The notes under the pieces are model-generated. The model did no database searches. It saw only the letters and a program-made list of their open reading frames with translations, and was not told the DNA's origin. The position numbers and the translations under genes are program-made. DNA of 64,000 bases from Nematopogon swammerdamellus (Eukaryota; Arthropoda; Insecta; Lepidoptera; Adelidae), in NCBI GenBank assembly GCA_946902875.1, contig OX336339.1, positions 800,397 through 864,396 of the forward strand, read 5' to 3'. Positions 29,025 to 41,041 of this stretch are shown here, in pieces. Each line of letters begins with the position of its first letter. Positions within the stretch are counted from its first letter, which is position 1.

Positions 29025-29410
29025 TGTTTTTTTTTATGGAAACTGACACAGTTGGCTACATCACCTACAACATCCGTAATGTCAGCCCATAACACCGGGT
29101 TAACTAGGTGTCATCTCAGTGCTTCCCTTCATTTTCATATCGGCTACACTGAACTGGACGGAAAACACGAACTATTTACATAGTCGGTTCGACCGACGTT
29201 CGCTCAATGCGGTGGTACCAACCCGGCCGCGATAAAACCTACCACCTAGTAAGGTAAGAAAGGAAGGGGTCTAAAGTTTTACGTGGAATCCGAACCACGG
29301 TCAGCCTCAGATGGTCGAGCGGTCACCCATCCAGGTACTGACCGCGCCCAGGTGTGCTTAACAACAGTCGACCGACCGCACCACTGAGATACCGAGACTA
29401 ACCTGACCTG
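29025..29410 (-). mobile_element. SINE-B, full length with 5S-like head
   Basis: From the right, the minus strand reads a tRNA-like A box region (TATCTCAGTGG), a 5S rRNA-like block with GTACCTGGATGGGTGACCGC, a B box (GGTTCGGATTCC), the central domain and the 3' end with T/A tail at 29025. Confidence 0.85.
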
Positions 29411-29729
29411 ATCTGAAGTCTCATGTATGTGCTCGGGTCGTGTCGCTTCTATGTAATCTACACAAATAATAAAAATCTTGAAATAAAACATTTTTGAACT
29501 AATAGTAAAATGCTCTGCGTTCGGCCAGTGTGAACGCACCGCGTATATTTGCCAAAACTAGGTATATGACTTTGGTCCGAGAGCAACCGCGACCTTTAAC
29601 CCTATAAAAGAGCAAATCAGAACGAGAACACAAGCCACGTGTGTGACCATCACTACTAGTGGTGAAGTGATTTGTACTGCAATTATCACATTTTCGCTTT
29701 AAAATTATCATTTATCAATACTATTAATT
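29411..29729. other. no gene recognised
   Basis: AT-rich, with short frames only. I see no link to the repeat families. Confidence 0.35.
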
Positions 29730-30070
29730 AATAAATCTGTAAGGGATGTTCATGGAGTAAGTTACTTTCTTTTATGAGATACTGCGTTTGTAGACTCTAC
29801 GTATGATACTAAAACTAAACTTAAGATTTTTAGAAATATTTTCTGTATTTTTTTTTATGGAACCTGACACGGTTGGCTACATCACCTACAACGTCCATGA
29901 TGTCAGCCCATAACACCGGGTGAACTAGGTGCCATGTCAGTGCTTCCCCCTTTGATCGTGCCTCCATAACTCTTAAACCGATCATCCGAATTCGATGAAA
30001 CCTAGTGCAAGCACATTTTGATTATGGTACACAGGATAGGCTAAATAAAATTCAGTTCCTTGAAACTTGA
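29730..30070 (+). mobile_element. repeat E copy with nested SINE-B piece
   Basis: CTGTAAGGGATGTTCATGGA and ATGATACTAAAACTAAACTT are followed after the insert by CTCCATAACTCTTAAACCGA and ACACAGGATAGGCTAAATAA. A reversed 3' SINE-B fragment (29850-29952) splits it. Confidence 0.7.
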
Positions 30071-30129
30071 AAACATTTTTTTTCAGCACTCGAATTCGGC
30101 TTAAACATGAGTTTCAGTGCTTAAACAAG

Positions 30130-30330
30130 AGTTTCAATTTTTCTTATTTTTCTTCTTTGTTGTTATATCGGCTATAATAACACATATTCTGTGAAAATTT
30201 CAATGGGCTACCTATTACGGTTCAAGAGATACAGCCCTCGGACAGACAGACGGACCGACGGACAGACAGACAGGCGGCATAGGCTTAGTAATAGGGTCCC
30301 GTACCGGATACGGAACTCTAAAAACTGTTA
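30130..30330 (+). mobile_element. repeat C 3' half
   Basis: TTGTTGTTATATCGGCTATA, GGGCTACCTATTACGGTTCA, a (GACA)n run and GTACCGGATACGGAACTCTA are present. Confidence 0.75.
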
Positions 30331-31857
30331 TCATGACGCCGCTGAAGGTCGACCCGAACGAGGCAGATCAACTACCACTTCTCGGCCTCCTTTGAATGCT
30401 TTATGCCATTCTTAAGGTTGTGTTTTTGACGTACACGATTCGCCGAAAGCCTTCTGCAACATTTTTCAGCTATTCAGGGGATGAAATTTTATTTTTAACA
30501 CAATACTTAATGCAAACTCTTTGTTCAACAAATTTTTGAATTGTATAAATCGCAGAGTATTAAACTGCGTGACAGATCGCGTTCTAATTCTGCGCGGTGA
30601 TTCTGTACAGTGCTACCAACATATGGAAAAAACTTAAGGCGATATCTTTAACGCGTTCTATTTTTAAATAATAAATTCCGGCTTTTTACTCATAAGTGAG
30701 CAAAGTTAAAATGCTTATTAGCTCGTCAACATCAACAGATTTTCGCCGCGTCACTTTTCCCAATAAACTTTCCGAATTACCAAAACCGTTCTTCGTTTTC
30801 CACTGTATTTTTTTTTTATCTACAAATGCACCTACCTGTACTGATGAGCAGACAGCAAACTCCGAAGCTGATCAACCAGCTCGCACTCCACATTTTGCAC
30901 TAAGAACTTAAGAACTTTTCACCGCCGCCAGTTTGAGAGTCGAAATTTATGCGAATTCTCACAGTCGCGGATCTCCTCGCAACTTCGAACTCGAACGCGC
31001 TGCAAGATTCACGCGTACCAACAATGGATATACGAGACTGATGCTCCGCGCGCGCTATCTGCCGCCAGACTGGCCCTGTCGCTTCCCACTGGACTTTGCG
31101 GAGGCGTACAGAGCGCATGCGCCGGGTCTGGACTCATTCACTTGCCAAAAGTGGAGTTATTTTTCATGTTTGTTCGGGTTATAGGTCGGTTTGCGTCATG
31201 GCAGCGTACAATTCTTTCCAATTTCTTAACAGAAGGATCAAGCTTATTTGACTTCAACACGGGGAGATTGAAGATATAAGGTATAAGGGATAAGGAATAA
31301 GATATAAGGGATACTAGTTAGGTATCCTACTGTAATGTAATGTAGGTACAATATGTAAAAATAAAAGCGATTTGCTTTGTCCACTGGAAAGTCTGGGATA
31401 GAGCTCGCATGGCTGGTTTCCCTCCGCAGGAAAATCTCAGCAGACGCTAGATATTCAGGCAAATACATCTGAGCTTCCAGCTCACGAAGTTCAAACTCTA
31501 AGATAACCTAATTACACGACACGACAGCCAGCGGCGGATCTAATGGGGGGCACGGGAGATTTGCGGTTTCGATCCCTAACCACACCCCACTCTAGTCATT
31601 TCAGCTATTTGGTCACACTATTTTGAATTTAGAATTTGAAACTCATTTTTGAATACAGGTCCGTCCGGTTCGTTGTGCCTAGGGTTGCCAATCGTACTTT
31701 AAATAGAGTATATTACGTTATTTTTGGTCTCCGTACTTTACACTTTTAAATTGCAATGAAGCATGCGAAAATACGTTATTTGAATCTTACGTTCAAACAG
31801 TGCGTAAAATGAAACTTAAACTTCACATCAGTAATCGGATTCAGTGCTTAATATAGT
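30331..31857. other. stretch without recognisable gene
   Basis: It contains short frames of 70-83 residues on both strands that do not look like known proteins, and a short run of (ATAAGGGATAAG)-type repeats at 31275-31312. A possible low-copy region. Confidence 0.35.
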
Positions 31858-32200
31858 GTACTAGATTTCGCCCGCGTGTTCGCTCGCTTTATTTCGGCGC
31901 GCGGAACAATTCGGTTTGTATGAGAGCCACATCTTAGCGTATCCGGAACTGAATTTGATTTAGCCTATCCTGTGTCACTTTTAGTTAAATGTGCTTGTTC
32001 TAAGTTTCATTGAATTCAAATGAACGGTTTAAGAGTTATGTAAGAACATACATACATACATACATACATACAGAAAAGATTTCTAAAAATCGTCAATTTA
32101 GTTTTAGTATCATACATATAGAGTCTACAAACGCAATATCTCATAAAACAAAGTAACTTACTCCATGACCATCCCTTACAGATTTATCATTAGTATTAAT
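31858..32200 (-). mobile_element. repeat E copy
   Basis: On the plus strand TAGATTTCGCCCGCGTGTTC, GTATGAGAGCCACATCTTAG, CATTGAATTCAAATGAACGG, a (CATA)n run and ACTCCATGACCATCCCTTAC follow in family order. Nothing recognisable follows to 32739 except AT-rich sequence (TAAT repeats at 32195-32235). Confidence 0.75.
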
Positions 32201-32739
32201 TAATATTAATATATTAATTAATTAATTAATTGATGATGATTGATTGGTTAAAAATACTCTGTTACTGTCACTGTTGAAATTTGCAAAAGCATTAAAATTA
32301 ATATGTATCTTTTTGTTTTTATGAGCCTGTACTTTTTATTTACCAAATCAGAAATCCGAAATACGTTATTCCTTCTAAAAAAAGAAAATGTTGGCAACCC
32401 TTGTGCTGGCTGCAACGGAACGGAGAGTAAACACAAAACATTTCAAAATAATGTGTTGTGTCTCTGCGTAACCCTCTCCGACAAAGCTCTAAATCCAGCA
32501 CTGTCGCCAGCACGCTGCTTCTCAGCGGTCTCGCTGCCGAGCGGTATTGCCGTTGAAGCAGCTGCTAAAGCCGCTTGAATGTAAAGAGTAAATTCGTGTA
32601 AATGTGTTGCAGAAAATATGTAGTGATGAAGAATGTAGTTATTTCAACAGGTGAAGTTAGTGGGGGTGGGACGTGGTAGTGAGCGAATCGCACCTACCTA
32701 AAGTTCAAATATTTTATTTCATAGCCTTGGGAAAACCAA

Positions 32740-32810
32740 AAATACTACATACCATTACATACAAACCACACACGCTGTATCCCGGCAATCAGGGTAAGCA
32801 GAGTTGGCAG
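32740..32810 (-). mobile_element. repeat D fragment
   Basis: CACACGCTGTATCCCGGCAA and TCAGGGTAAGCAGAGT are reversed repeat D words. Confidence 0.6.
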
Positions 32811-32999
32811 AATCAATAATATTCGAATCTCTAATTAGATGAAGAGACTATGTTTATGGCGGCCGTGACAGTCCTATGATGCGTGTAGGGTTGTCAAAAA
32901 TATGTTTTAAAACACGTAATTTTTTTTTTTTTTACAAATCATAATTGTACAAATAATATTAATAATTGTAAATACTTTTTTATTTATGTATTATCAAGA

Positions 33000-33125
33000 A
33001 TAGAATAGAAACTCGTTATTTCGCACAATTTAAACACGAAAAGAAACAAGAAATACGCACAGGCGTTGCAGCGTAAAGGCGAACTTATGACTGCAAGTGA
33101 TTTCTTCCGGTCAACCTTTGGGTGA
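33000..33125 (-). mobile_element. LINE-L tail fragment
   Basis: Plus-strand AGAATAGAAACTCGTTATTT, GCGTAAAGGCGAACTTATGA and GATTTCTTCCGGTCAACCTT are the reverse of the tail at 63690-63868; a third piece is at 42663-42775. Confidence 0.6.
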
Positions 33126-33326
33126 TGATAAATCATATTAAGAGAAAGTACTAATCCACAAATGAATAAAAATATATAAATTTTATTTTTAATTCACATA
33201 CCTTCTGAATGTATGAGCCCATTGCGATGAAATAACCCCTAATTTGATGTGTATATTTTTCCTGAAAAGTCCATTCAGATTCTACGTGATGCGTGGGCAA
33301 ACAAACAAACAAGACATATGTACTTT

Positions 33327-33720
33327 TTTTTATTTAATTTTTGTATTGAAAGCGCGACATATGGCGCCTTGCCAACCATAAGGTGTCTAACGACGCCCAT
33401 GGATAGTCGGTCGTATGCGGGGATTGCGAATGCCATGCCAACCCTCTCGAAGGATTCGATACTGTACTTGGGTGGAAATCAGCAGGGAGAGCATTCCAGA
33501 GTTTACCGGTTCTGTAGGTAGAGAAAAGATCTGCAGAACTGATTGGTACGCACCCGTACCGGGCGGTTAGGTAAGTCCAGCGTGTAGGGATTAGCTCCTT
33601 CGAGTACTTACTCCCCATGGAATAAGCAATAGAACATAATACATTCAAAAAAATAATCACCCACTTATCCTTCGTCCCCAAATTAACTTTTATGCAAATG
33701 CGTGAAAAATCGGACAAACC
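33327..33720 (-). pseudogene. LINE C-terminus (GKLWNALP type) with tail
   Basis: On the minus strand LIPTRWTYLTARYGCVPISS and FSTYRTGKLWNALPADFHP are recognisable as the end of a LINE protein, before a frameshift (FNPSRG instead of the usual FKRGV type ending). A 3' UTR ends in AAATTAAATAAAAAAAA at 33327. It is 5'-truncated and inactive. Confidence 0.6.
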
Positions 33721-33777
33721 AATTCCGGATAAATTTCACAAGAAAACCCCTACCAGTGCGGCTAGCCATGGAGCCCT

Positions 33778-33862
33778 AGTGTGAGCCAATTTGTGTACTT
33801 AGTACACAAATTTGTACTAAGTACACTATGTGTGCTCACATAGTGTACTTAGTACAATTTCT
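33778..33862. repeat. short inverted repeats around GTGTACTTAGTACA
   Basis: TGTACTTAGTACA, TTGTACTAAGTACA and TAGTGTACTTAGTACA occur within 80 bases and can form several alternative hairpins. Bases 33863-34049 are GC-rich with a (GCC)n run. Confidence 0.6.
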
Positions 33863-34049
33863 GCTTTTATTAGCCACTTAGTCATATTACTTGTACGTAC
33901 GCCCATATTAGCCACTCTGGTCATTTAGCTCACAGCGGCGACCCTGTTGTCAACGCACGGTGGGCTAAATTCGCGGCATGTCAAGGCCACGGTTCACCAC
34001 GCCCCGGTCCCTCCGGCGCCGCCGCCGCCGCCGCGACTATCTTCTCTTC

Positions 34050-35700
34050 TCTACTAATAAAACTAAAAGTATATCCGACTGTCTGTCAGTTTGACTGTAT
34101 GTCTCCCCGTCTGGCTGTGTGTTGTCTGTCTGTCGGTGTGTCTGTTTTACTGTCTGTCCTTGTCTGTCTCACTCGGTCTGTCTGCGTATCTGACTGTCTG
34201 TAACGGGTAAACTCGAAAACGGCTAAACCGATTTACATGCGGTTTTCAAAAATAGATCATGATGAAATATCGGTGAGCTGAGGAGTGAACAAAAATCTGC
34301 TAAATATACTCGTAAATGGAAATAATTTATACATGAAAGTGTTTATTTACAATTTTATACATTAACATTATAAAACAAACTTAAACTACCTATCAAATAA
34401 AATTATTATTATTATGTTTGTGCTGTGTGATCCAAGTCAAGATATTTTGAAATGATGCATTTATATACTAGACATCCTAACCTAATAAATCAAACGAAGT
34501 TTCTACGGTCGGGCGACCGGTGACCGTGGAAAGCACGTCAATATATGAAAATCCTTATAACTCGAGAACCTCTATATCGATTTACATACGATTTTCACTC
34601 TTACATCTTTCACAATCGAGCAGTTAAAATATTATAACAATAATATGAACGTACCTGTTTGTTAGTAAACTGAAAAGATATCCTTACGAAGCTTTTTGTT
34701 TGTGCTGTGTGATTGCCAAGTAAAGATATTTTATTTATAGAAATGAAGATGTTAAATTTGGATAAAGTAACTAAATTTTGATTATTATTAATTAGAAAAT
34801 ATAATTTATTGCAACATTGTTGAGTTAGGGCTTCAATAATAGGGCTTCAATATCTTTTTACGGTGGAAAGGTTGCGTACGAGACTTGGCTTTTTTTTTAC
34901 ATATGTTTTTGATGAGATAAATTAGACGACGACCTTTTGTGCCTCTTTGAGCGTGGTTTTGCGAGGAGTGGTGTTACTGGATCTTCTATTGAATGTTTAC
35001 CAAATAATTATCTTTTCGAAATAAACTAAAGGCCTAAATAAAAACTACACTACAACTTCAAAACTTGCCTTACAGTCAATCAATCGATTGCTTCTTGTAG
35101 TTAAAATGTTTTAAAAAATGATTTGATAGTTGCGGCATTATTACATTATGGAAAAACCTGCAGTTTTCCTGTGATCCACGGCTTCATAATATCTACTAAC
35201 CCCATTAAAATAAAAAGTTTTGTTTTAGAAACCTAGAACAGGGAGGCAGTGGTAATGTTTTCAGATTTTCTTAATTTTAAAAAAAAATCTTACAGTTAGC
35301 TCTTTCAAATGGTACTAAATGGTGGGGTTTCTACCCCACGCGACATGTTAATTTAAACGTTTTTTAATATTACGGAACTGACTTTCCATATTAATCAAAA
35401 ATAAATGTTTATCTATTTAATGACGAGCGATACATTCGCGAATCATCAAGATCTATCATTTATGCAAAATATCAAGTTTCTACGTTACTTAGTTTTCGAG
35501 AAAACCCTCTGGGATGGACGGACACCGGAGTGATCTTATAATGGTTCCGTTTTTACCTTTTAATGTACGGAACCCTAAAAAATACAACAATGGATGTTTG
35601 ATCATTGATTTAAGACTATAAGAAAGTTTATTAATTACCTCATACATAACTCCTAAGCGTACCCTAAAATGCCGCGAGCGGAGCCGCGTACAACAGCTAG
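34050..35700. mobile_element. old interspersed repeats, unclassified
   Basis: ACTAATAAAACTAAAAGTAT and several GTCTGTCTG words at 34075-34200, then AAACCGATTTACATGCGGTT, CGAAGTTTCTACGGTCGGGC, and the end GCCGCGAGCGGAGCCGCGTA with AACAGCTAGTA at 35700. Parts recur at 58660-58895 and 59950-60000. A LINE word (TGGTTTTGCGAGGAGTGGTG) lies at 34963. No ORF worth naming. Confidence 0.5.
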
Positions 35701-35702
35701 TA

Positions 35703-35782
35703 ACGTATATAAAGATGGAACAGATGACGTCGCCCGCGTTTAGTAGCTTTTGGTGTCACCGTTGAAGGACATAAGGTAAGGC
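35703..35782 (+). promoter_or_regulatory. possible TATA promoter and non-coding first exon
   Basis: GTATATAAAG at 35706 is followed by 70 bases without repeats and then GACATAAG|GTAAGG, a good splice-donor match at 35780. There is no ATG in a useful frame, so it could be a 5' UTR exon. A TATA-containing first exon of this size is common in insect secreted-protein genes. Its partner exon is unknown. Confidence 0.25.
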
Positions 35783-35924
35783 CACAGATCCTGCATAACT
35801 TTCAAGTCGGTAAAATACAGGCTATATTATTATATTTATGTTGGTGAAATTGAAAGTTTTCTGTTCTACGAATTATAATTTCGAGAATTTTTGTTTTGTT
35901 TTGTTTTTTCAATTCTCATCTACA

Positions 35925-36305
35925 CATAAGGTTTTTTTTTAGGAAACTGACAAGGTTGGCTATATCACCTACAACATCCGTGATATCAGCCCATAACACC
36001 GGGTGAACTAAGGTGCCGTGTCAGTGCTTCCCTTCATTTCATGTCGGCTACACTGAACTGGACGGAAAACACGAACTATTCACATAACCTTCTCGACCGA
36101 CGTTTCATTCAGTGCGGTTGTATCAACCCGGGCGGGATGAACCCTGCCACCAAGTAAGGTCAGAAGTGAAGGGACCTACAGTTTAACGTGGAATGCGAAC
36201 CACGGCCAGCCTCCAGCGATCGAGCGGTCACCCATCTAAGTACTGGCCGCGTCCAGGTGTGCTTAACAACAGTCGAACGACCGCGCCACTGAGCTACCGA
36301 AGCTG
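35925..36305 (-). mobile_element. SINE-B, full length with 5S-like head
   Basis: It runs from the A-tail side (TTTTTTTTAGGAAACTGACA) to the head, with TACTTAGATGGGTGACCGCT (minus strand) in the 5S-like block and GGTAGCTCAGTGG at the far end. Confidence 0.85.
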
Positions 36306-36434
36306 ACAAAGGTGAACATAATAAATTAAGTTCCAAATCCGCCCCTTCTCCGTAAGCAGCTGATTAGATTTTCAATATGAAATTGTTTTCAATTAACAGT
36401 TTTCGTAATCGCGCGAAACTCGATCTAACACTAG

Positions 36435-36716
36435 ATGAGCAAACTAAACCAAGACGTGCAAAGCCACCGCGCTGCCGCCGCCGCGCCGCCCCCGCGCTCC
36501 GCCGCCGCGCGCGCCTTCAGCCCGGGCGATGTGAAATTTCATTTTAATTTCAATAACAAAGGAAAGTTGAACCGCGGGCCAGGTGTGTTCGCAGCACTCG
36601 CACGCCTGCCGATACATTTTATTGATAAATTTTGCTCAACTTGTGTGCAAAGTGCGAGTGAGACTCGCGCACTTGTGCCTGATAAGCAAATTACCAGGTT
36701 TTTTATTTTATTTTAA
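36435..36716 (+). other. GC-rich Ala/Pro/Arg frame, possible exon
   Basis: The frame starts MSKLNQDVQSHRAAAAAPPP and stays open for 93 residues. Its first 35 residues lie in a GC-rich block (36450-36535) unlike the surroundings; the last third runs into a duplicated repeat-like sequence. No domain is recognised. It may be a first exon or a chance frame. Confidence 0.2.
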
Positions 36717-37520
36717 CGCATTTTATTTATTTATTTTGTGTAGATATGGTTAAATGAAACTCAGTATAAGTTATCTGGCGGGGAGGTATGAGATATATAT
36801 GCAAATAGATTTAAATCAAAAATCTAAAATCAAAAACTTATTTATTGTACCAAAACAAGATTTACGTATACAATTTTACGTATACAATACATGTGGCGTG
36901 TGGCGTGTGCCACACGCCACACGCCACACACTACACTACACTACACCACACTACACTACACTACACTGCACTACTCAACACTTAACTGCATTGACACGAA
37001 CACTATCGCACATGTTTTAACCCTTTGAGCCCCACACGTTAAAATAGTATTAAATACGAATTTCACGCTAGCGAAGCCGCGGGCAAAAGCTAGTAAATAA
37101 ATAAAAATAAATCAAGCTAACCGAATTGGAAGATTGTTTTCCGACTACGCCCACTTCCGACCACATTGCTCATATGAATAATTGCGTAATAATGATAATA
37201 GCCTATAATCCATTTCGAAGCAAAGTACCAGATTAGCACTTGACCAGTCACGCAAATGACCATGAAATCTTGCGCATTGCACCTGATAAGCAAATCACCG
37301 GATTTTTTTTTTTTATTTTAACGCATTTTATTTATTTATTATATTCGGCACGACCGAAGGGGAGCACTGACGTGGCACCTAGTTCACCCGGTGTTATGGG
37401 CTGACATCACGGATGTTTATGTAGGTGATGTAGCCAACGGTGTCAGTTTCCATAAAAAAAAAAGTTATGGTTAAATGAAACTCAGTAGGTAAGTTATCTG
37501 GCGGAGGTATGAGATATATA
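36680..37520 (+). repeat. direct duplication of about 120 bp
   Basis: The block CCTGATAAGCAAATTACCAG, TTTTAACGCATTTTATTTAT, TTAAATGAAACTCAGTA, TTATCTGGCGGGGAGGTATG occurs at 36688-36803 and again at 37280-37520. In the second copy a SINE-B (37340-37462) splits it and a MITE follows at its end. Between them is a (CACTA)n-rich stretch at 36925-36970. Confidence 0.65.
37340..37462 (+). mobile_element. SINE-B 3' fragment
   Basis: CGGCACGACCGAAGGGGAGC to TCAGTTTCCATAAAAAAAAA. It lies inside the duplicated block, whose other copy shows the empty site. Confidence 0.8.
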
Positions 37521-37891
37521 AGATGTTTCGTTAGTTATGTCAAAAATTTCGGGAGGGTTACATACACACTCAAATAAACACGTTACGCAGAAAAATTCTT
37601 TCGAGAAATTTAACAAAACATGTTTGCTACCTACAGATTAACCTGTGTGTAACAGTAGGTAACTTGCATTGTACGGGGTCAATGACCGTACTATGTTCAA
37701 ACGCAGAACAGCTGTTTGTTGTAAGTAAGTCACAAGGTCACTATGATTGGTTTTTACAGCTACTTATTTTATTTTATTTTTTTTGTTAGGAGAAAAAATG
37801 CTCCTATAAACATATGTTTTTTTACGTAAAGTGTTTATTTAAGTGTGTATGTAACCCTCCCGAAATTTTTGACATGACTAACGAAACACCT
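37521..37891. mobile_element. 371-bp MITE with TATATA duplication
   Basis: Terminal inverted repeats of about 65 bases begin AGATGTTTCGTTAGTTATGT and end with the complement of AGGTGTTTCGTTAGTCATGT. TATATA lies on each side (37515-37520 and 37892-37897). The paralogous copy of the flank at 36790-36812 lacks the element. No ORF. Confidence 0.8.
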
Positions 37892-37999
37892 TATATAAGG
37901 AAATAGATTGAGTCGTTCTTGAGTTAAAGAACATATAGACATACATGCATAAAGACGGCAGACGATGAATCTCTCATAATAGCTATTAATAAATTTATA

Positions 38000-38395
38000 A
38001 TAAACTAGCTTTTGCCCGCGGCTTCGCTCGCGTGGAATTCGTATTTAAACAGAAGAAAGTAAGTAAGCCCGCTACCGTACCTTTATTTCGGCGTGCGGAA
38101 CAATACGGTTTGTATGAGAGCCACATCTTAGCGTAAGTGGATCTGAATTTTGTTTAGCCTATCCTGTGTCGCATATAGATAAATGTGCTTGTACTAACTA
38201 AGTGTCATCGAATTCGGATGATCGGTTTAAGAGTTATGGAGGAACATACATACATACAGAAAAGATTCTAAAAACCGTCAATTTAGTTTTAGTATCATAT
38301 TATACCTACATAGAGTCTACAAACGCAGTATCTAGTAAAACAAAGGAACTGACTCCATTACTATCCCTTACAGATTTATTATTAGTATAGAAGAT
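38000..38395 (-). mobile_element. repeat E, near full length
   Basis: TAGCTTTTGCCCGCGGCTTC, ACCGTACCTTTATTTCGGCG, GAGAGCCACATCTTAGCGTA, GTCATCGAATTCGGATGATC and CCATTACTATCCCTTACAGA occur in order. Confidence 0.8.
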
Positions 38396-38442
38396 AAGAT
38401 AAATGTATAGATACTATTAAATTTGTGTAGGGATATGGATTT

Positions 38443-38800
38443 TTAGGGTTCTGTATTCGTCGTACGTGACCCTATTACTAAGCCTACGCCGTCTGTCTGT
38501 CTGTCTGTACGTCTGTCCGAGGGCTGTATCTCTTTACCCGTAAGTAGCCCGTTGAAATTTTCACATAATATATGTTATTTATTATGGCCGATATAAAAAC
38601 AAATAATAAAAATAAGAAAAAGTAAAAAATTCACGGGGTCCCCATACAAGACACTAAAAAGTGTAGGTATTCGCACCATCTACCGAAAACAGTATGAAGC
38701 ATTTCAACTAATCCATAGATGGTGTGAGTGGCGCTGACCATTACATGGCGATACGGAACCCTCGGTGCGCGAGTTCGACTCGCACTTGCCCGTTTATTTA
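38443..38800 (-). mobile_element. repeat C copy
   Basis: TTTTTAGGGTTCTGTATTCG, a (GTCT)n run, TATGGCCGATATAAAAACAA, ATAGATGGTGTGAGTGGCGC and GCGAGTTCGACTCGCACTTG are present in reversed order. Confidence 0.8.
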
Positions 38801-39124
38801 TTATAGCACAGTGATTACAACAACGAGACACGCCAACTGATCTGAAAAACAAAAATAATTCGGTTTAATCTGTTGTCGACAAATATTTCAATAACATTTG
38901 GCTTCTTCGCAGACTTCAATATTTTGCCCACTTGAGATCCCAAAAATAAATTATGTTCGCATTCTGTTTTCTCATTTCTATTCACAACGCGTCCACAACA
39001 TGAAGCGCGAGTGATATTGGAAAGACATTCTGGGCGGTAGCACGGTAGCATAGTAAAAGGAGACGAGTAGGTCAACTGGAGCCCGTTTTTAAAATAACTA
39101 CCTACGCTGCGCCGAGCCACCAGG

Positions 39125-39475
39125 GCTGTCACAACTCACAACACTAACACAATTGACAGGCAGTGAGCCCATCATGGTAGAAATGCAATTTCAGAGAGAG
39201 ACAGAGAGAGAAAGAAGGAGAGAAAGAGAGATAGAGAAAGAGAGAGAGGGAGAAAGAGCGGCCGGGCCGACACAACTCAACACTAACAGAATTGACAGGT
39301 AGTGAGTCCAATATGGTGGAAATTCAATTCCAGAGAGAACGAAAGAGAGAGAAAGAGAGAGAGTGAGATAAAGAGAGAGAGAGAGAAATGGAGAGTGAGA
39401 TAAAGAGAGAGGGAGAGAGAGAAAGAGAGAGAGAGAGGTAGAGAGGGGGAAAGAGCGGCCGGGTCGGTACATGTG
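39125..39475. repeat. duplicated GA-rich segments
   Basis: Two related units (39127-39264 and 39265-39470) each have ACAACTCA, ACACTAACA, AATTGACAGG, AGTGAG, a long AGAG run and AAAGAGCGGCCGGG. The purine runs give Ser/Leu-rich frames on the minus strand, which are artefacts. Confidence 0.8.
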
Positions 39476-40140
39476 TGTCACCGAGCGCATGGCGGCCATC
39501 ACTGACTACGAGCGAGGAAAATAAGAATGTAAGTAGTGGCATTGATATCTATTTTATAGATTGGCCCATCCCATACATCACTCGCGAACAAATATGTTCT
39601 AGACGAGAACCGCATATAATGCAGATTTCACGGACAGCCGCTTCATACGGCGTGTGCGGCGCGTGTTGAACGCACGCATGTCTGTATCGAGTCGGTGACG
39701 CGTGTGTGCAGCATGCCCGGTTGCTGTTATAAAGAGTGACAGTGACAAACGTTGTTGTTTGTTTCGCCTGAGCATGTTACGGCGTGTTAAGAAGCCATGC
39801 TGTCACGGATAGGATCGTGTGACGGTGCGGTGGTATCGCGTTCTCGTTCTTGCTTGCCTGCTGGTGATGGGAGTGGGCGGAAAGACGGCAAACGCGCCGC
39901 ATGACGTCTTTCTCGCTCGTTCTTGTCATCTGTGGGCGGGTGGGGGCGAGCGCGCGATAGTATCGTCGTAGGGATCGTGTCACGTATCACAATACTGCGT
40001 GTGTGTGCACGCACACTTGTACCGACGTCTAGCACAGGTTGCATCGTACGACGTTCGATCTATAAAATAGATGTCGATGAGTAGTGGTTGTGTACGGACA
40101 GCGTGCGCTGGCGCGCGCTTGTGTGAAGATATTTAACTAG
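39476..40140. other. GC-rich low-copy stretch, promoter-like
   Basis: CpG-rich and free of the repeat families. GCTGTTATAAAGAGTGACAG at 39723 holds a TATAAAG box, and TAAGAATGTAAGTAG at 39522 could be a donor. No ORF is convincing. It could be the 5' region of a gene or a non-coding RNA. Confidence 0.25.
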
Positions 40141-40351
40141 TCTGTTTAAACTATGACGGTAGTATCATGCGGTGATTCAAAACTGTTTTGATGAGCAACA
40201 TCGTTAGGAACTGTGCGGGCTGAATTCGCGCAAACTGAGTTTTGTGTACGAATTTCTGTCGAAATGGGAAATTGGTGAAAATATAGCACAGTGAGGAATT
40301 TTTGGTTCCAATGCACTTACGTAATATGCACTTAGATTGACTAGAAGAAAT

Positions 40352-40738
40352 AACATTTTTTTTTATGTAATCTGGTATAGGTGGCCGATTCAGAGGGGCC
40401 AAAGCGTATCCGATCAGCCAATATCACCTCCGAGAAGGTAGGTGCCATACCGGAGACTTCCTTGGATTGTTGGCTATACTGGACTACAGAAGAACACAAC
40501 CGAGGCTGCTATGCGGCCATCTTACATCCAGTACGGTGGTACCAATCCAGTCGGTTACAATTTGAGCCTACCACCTAGTAAGGGGCAAGGGAAGGGACCT
40601 ACAGTTTTACTCCGGTTCCGAACGGTGAAGCAGCAGGTGTAGGTATGCACGTAAATTTTTTCTTCAGAAAAAACTCATTGGTAAACGCCGGCCGGATTCG
40701 AACCGCGGACCTCTCGCATGAAAAGCCGATTTAAGCAA
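40352..40738 (-). mobile_element. SINE-A, full length with tRNA-like head
   Basis: From the poly-T end at 40352 through the body to a B box (GGATTCGAACCGCGGACC on the plus strand) and GCATGAAAAGCCGAT at 40725. The A box end is eroded. Confidence 0.8.
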
Positions 40739-41041
40739 CTGCTAGCGATAATCTACTCTTACGCTATTGATCTGTGTACTTTCTTCTTGTGTCTCTATTT
40801 AATTACTTATTAGTGTGTAATAATGAATTTCTATTCTATATAACTTTGAACAAACACGAACGAAAACTAATTACAAATTTTCCAATAACTCGGAAAATTT
40901 AATACGTACTCACAACGGGAAGAAAATAATTAATTAATCATATTTTATCTCAGGAAATTTCTAATGGAGTCTGCCTTGTAGCTGGTCAAGTGTGAGTGAG
41001 AATCTCGTATCGAGGGTTCCGTATCAATTAATCGTATCATT

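Noticed and set aside
39191..39542. Minus-strand Ser/Leu-rich frames that resemble membrane segments
   Set aside because: They are translations of GAGA-rich low-complexity DNA.
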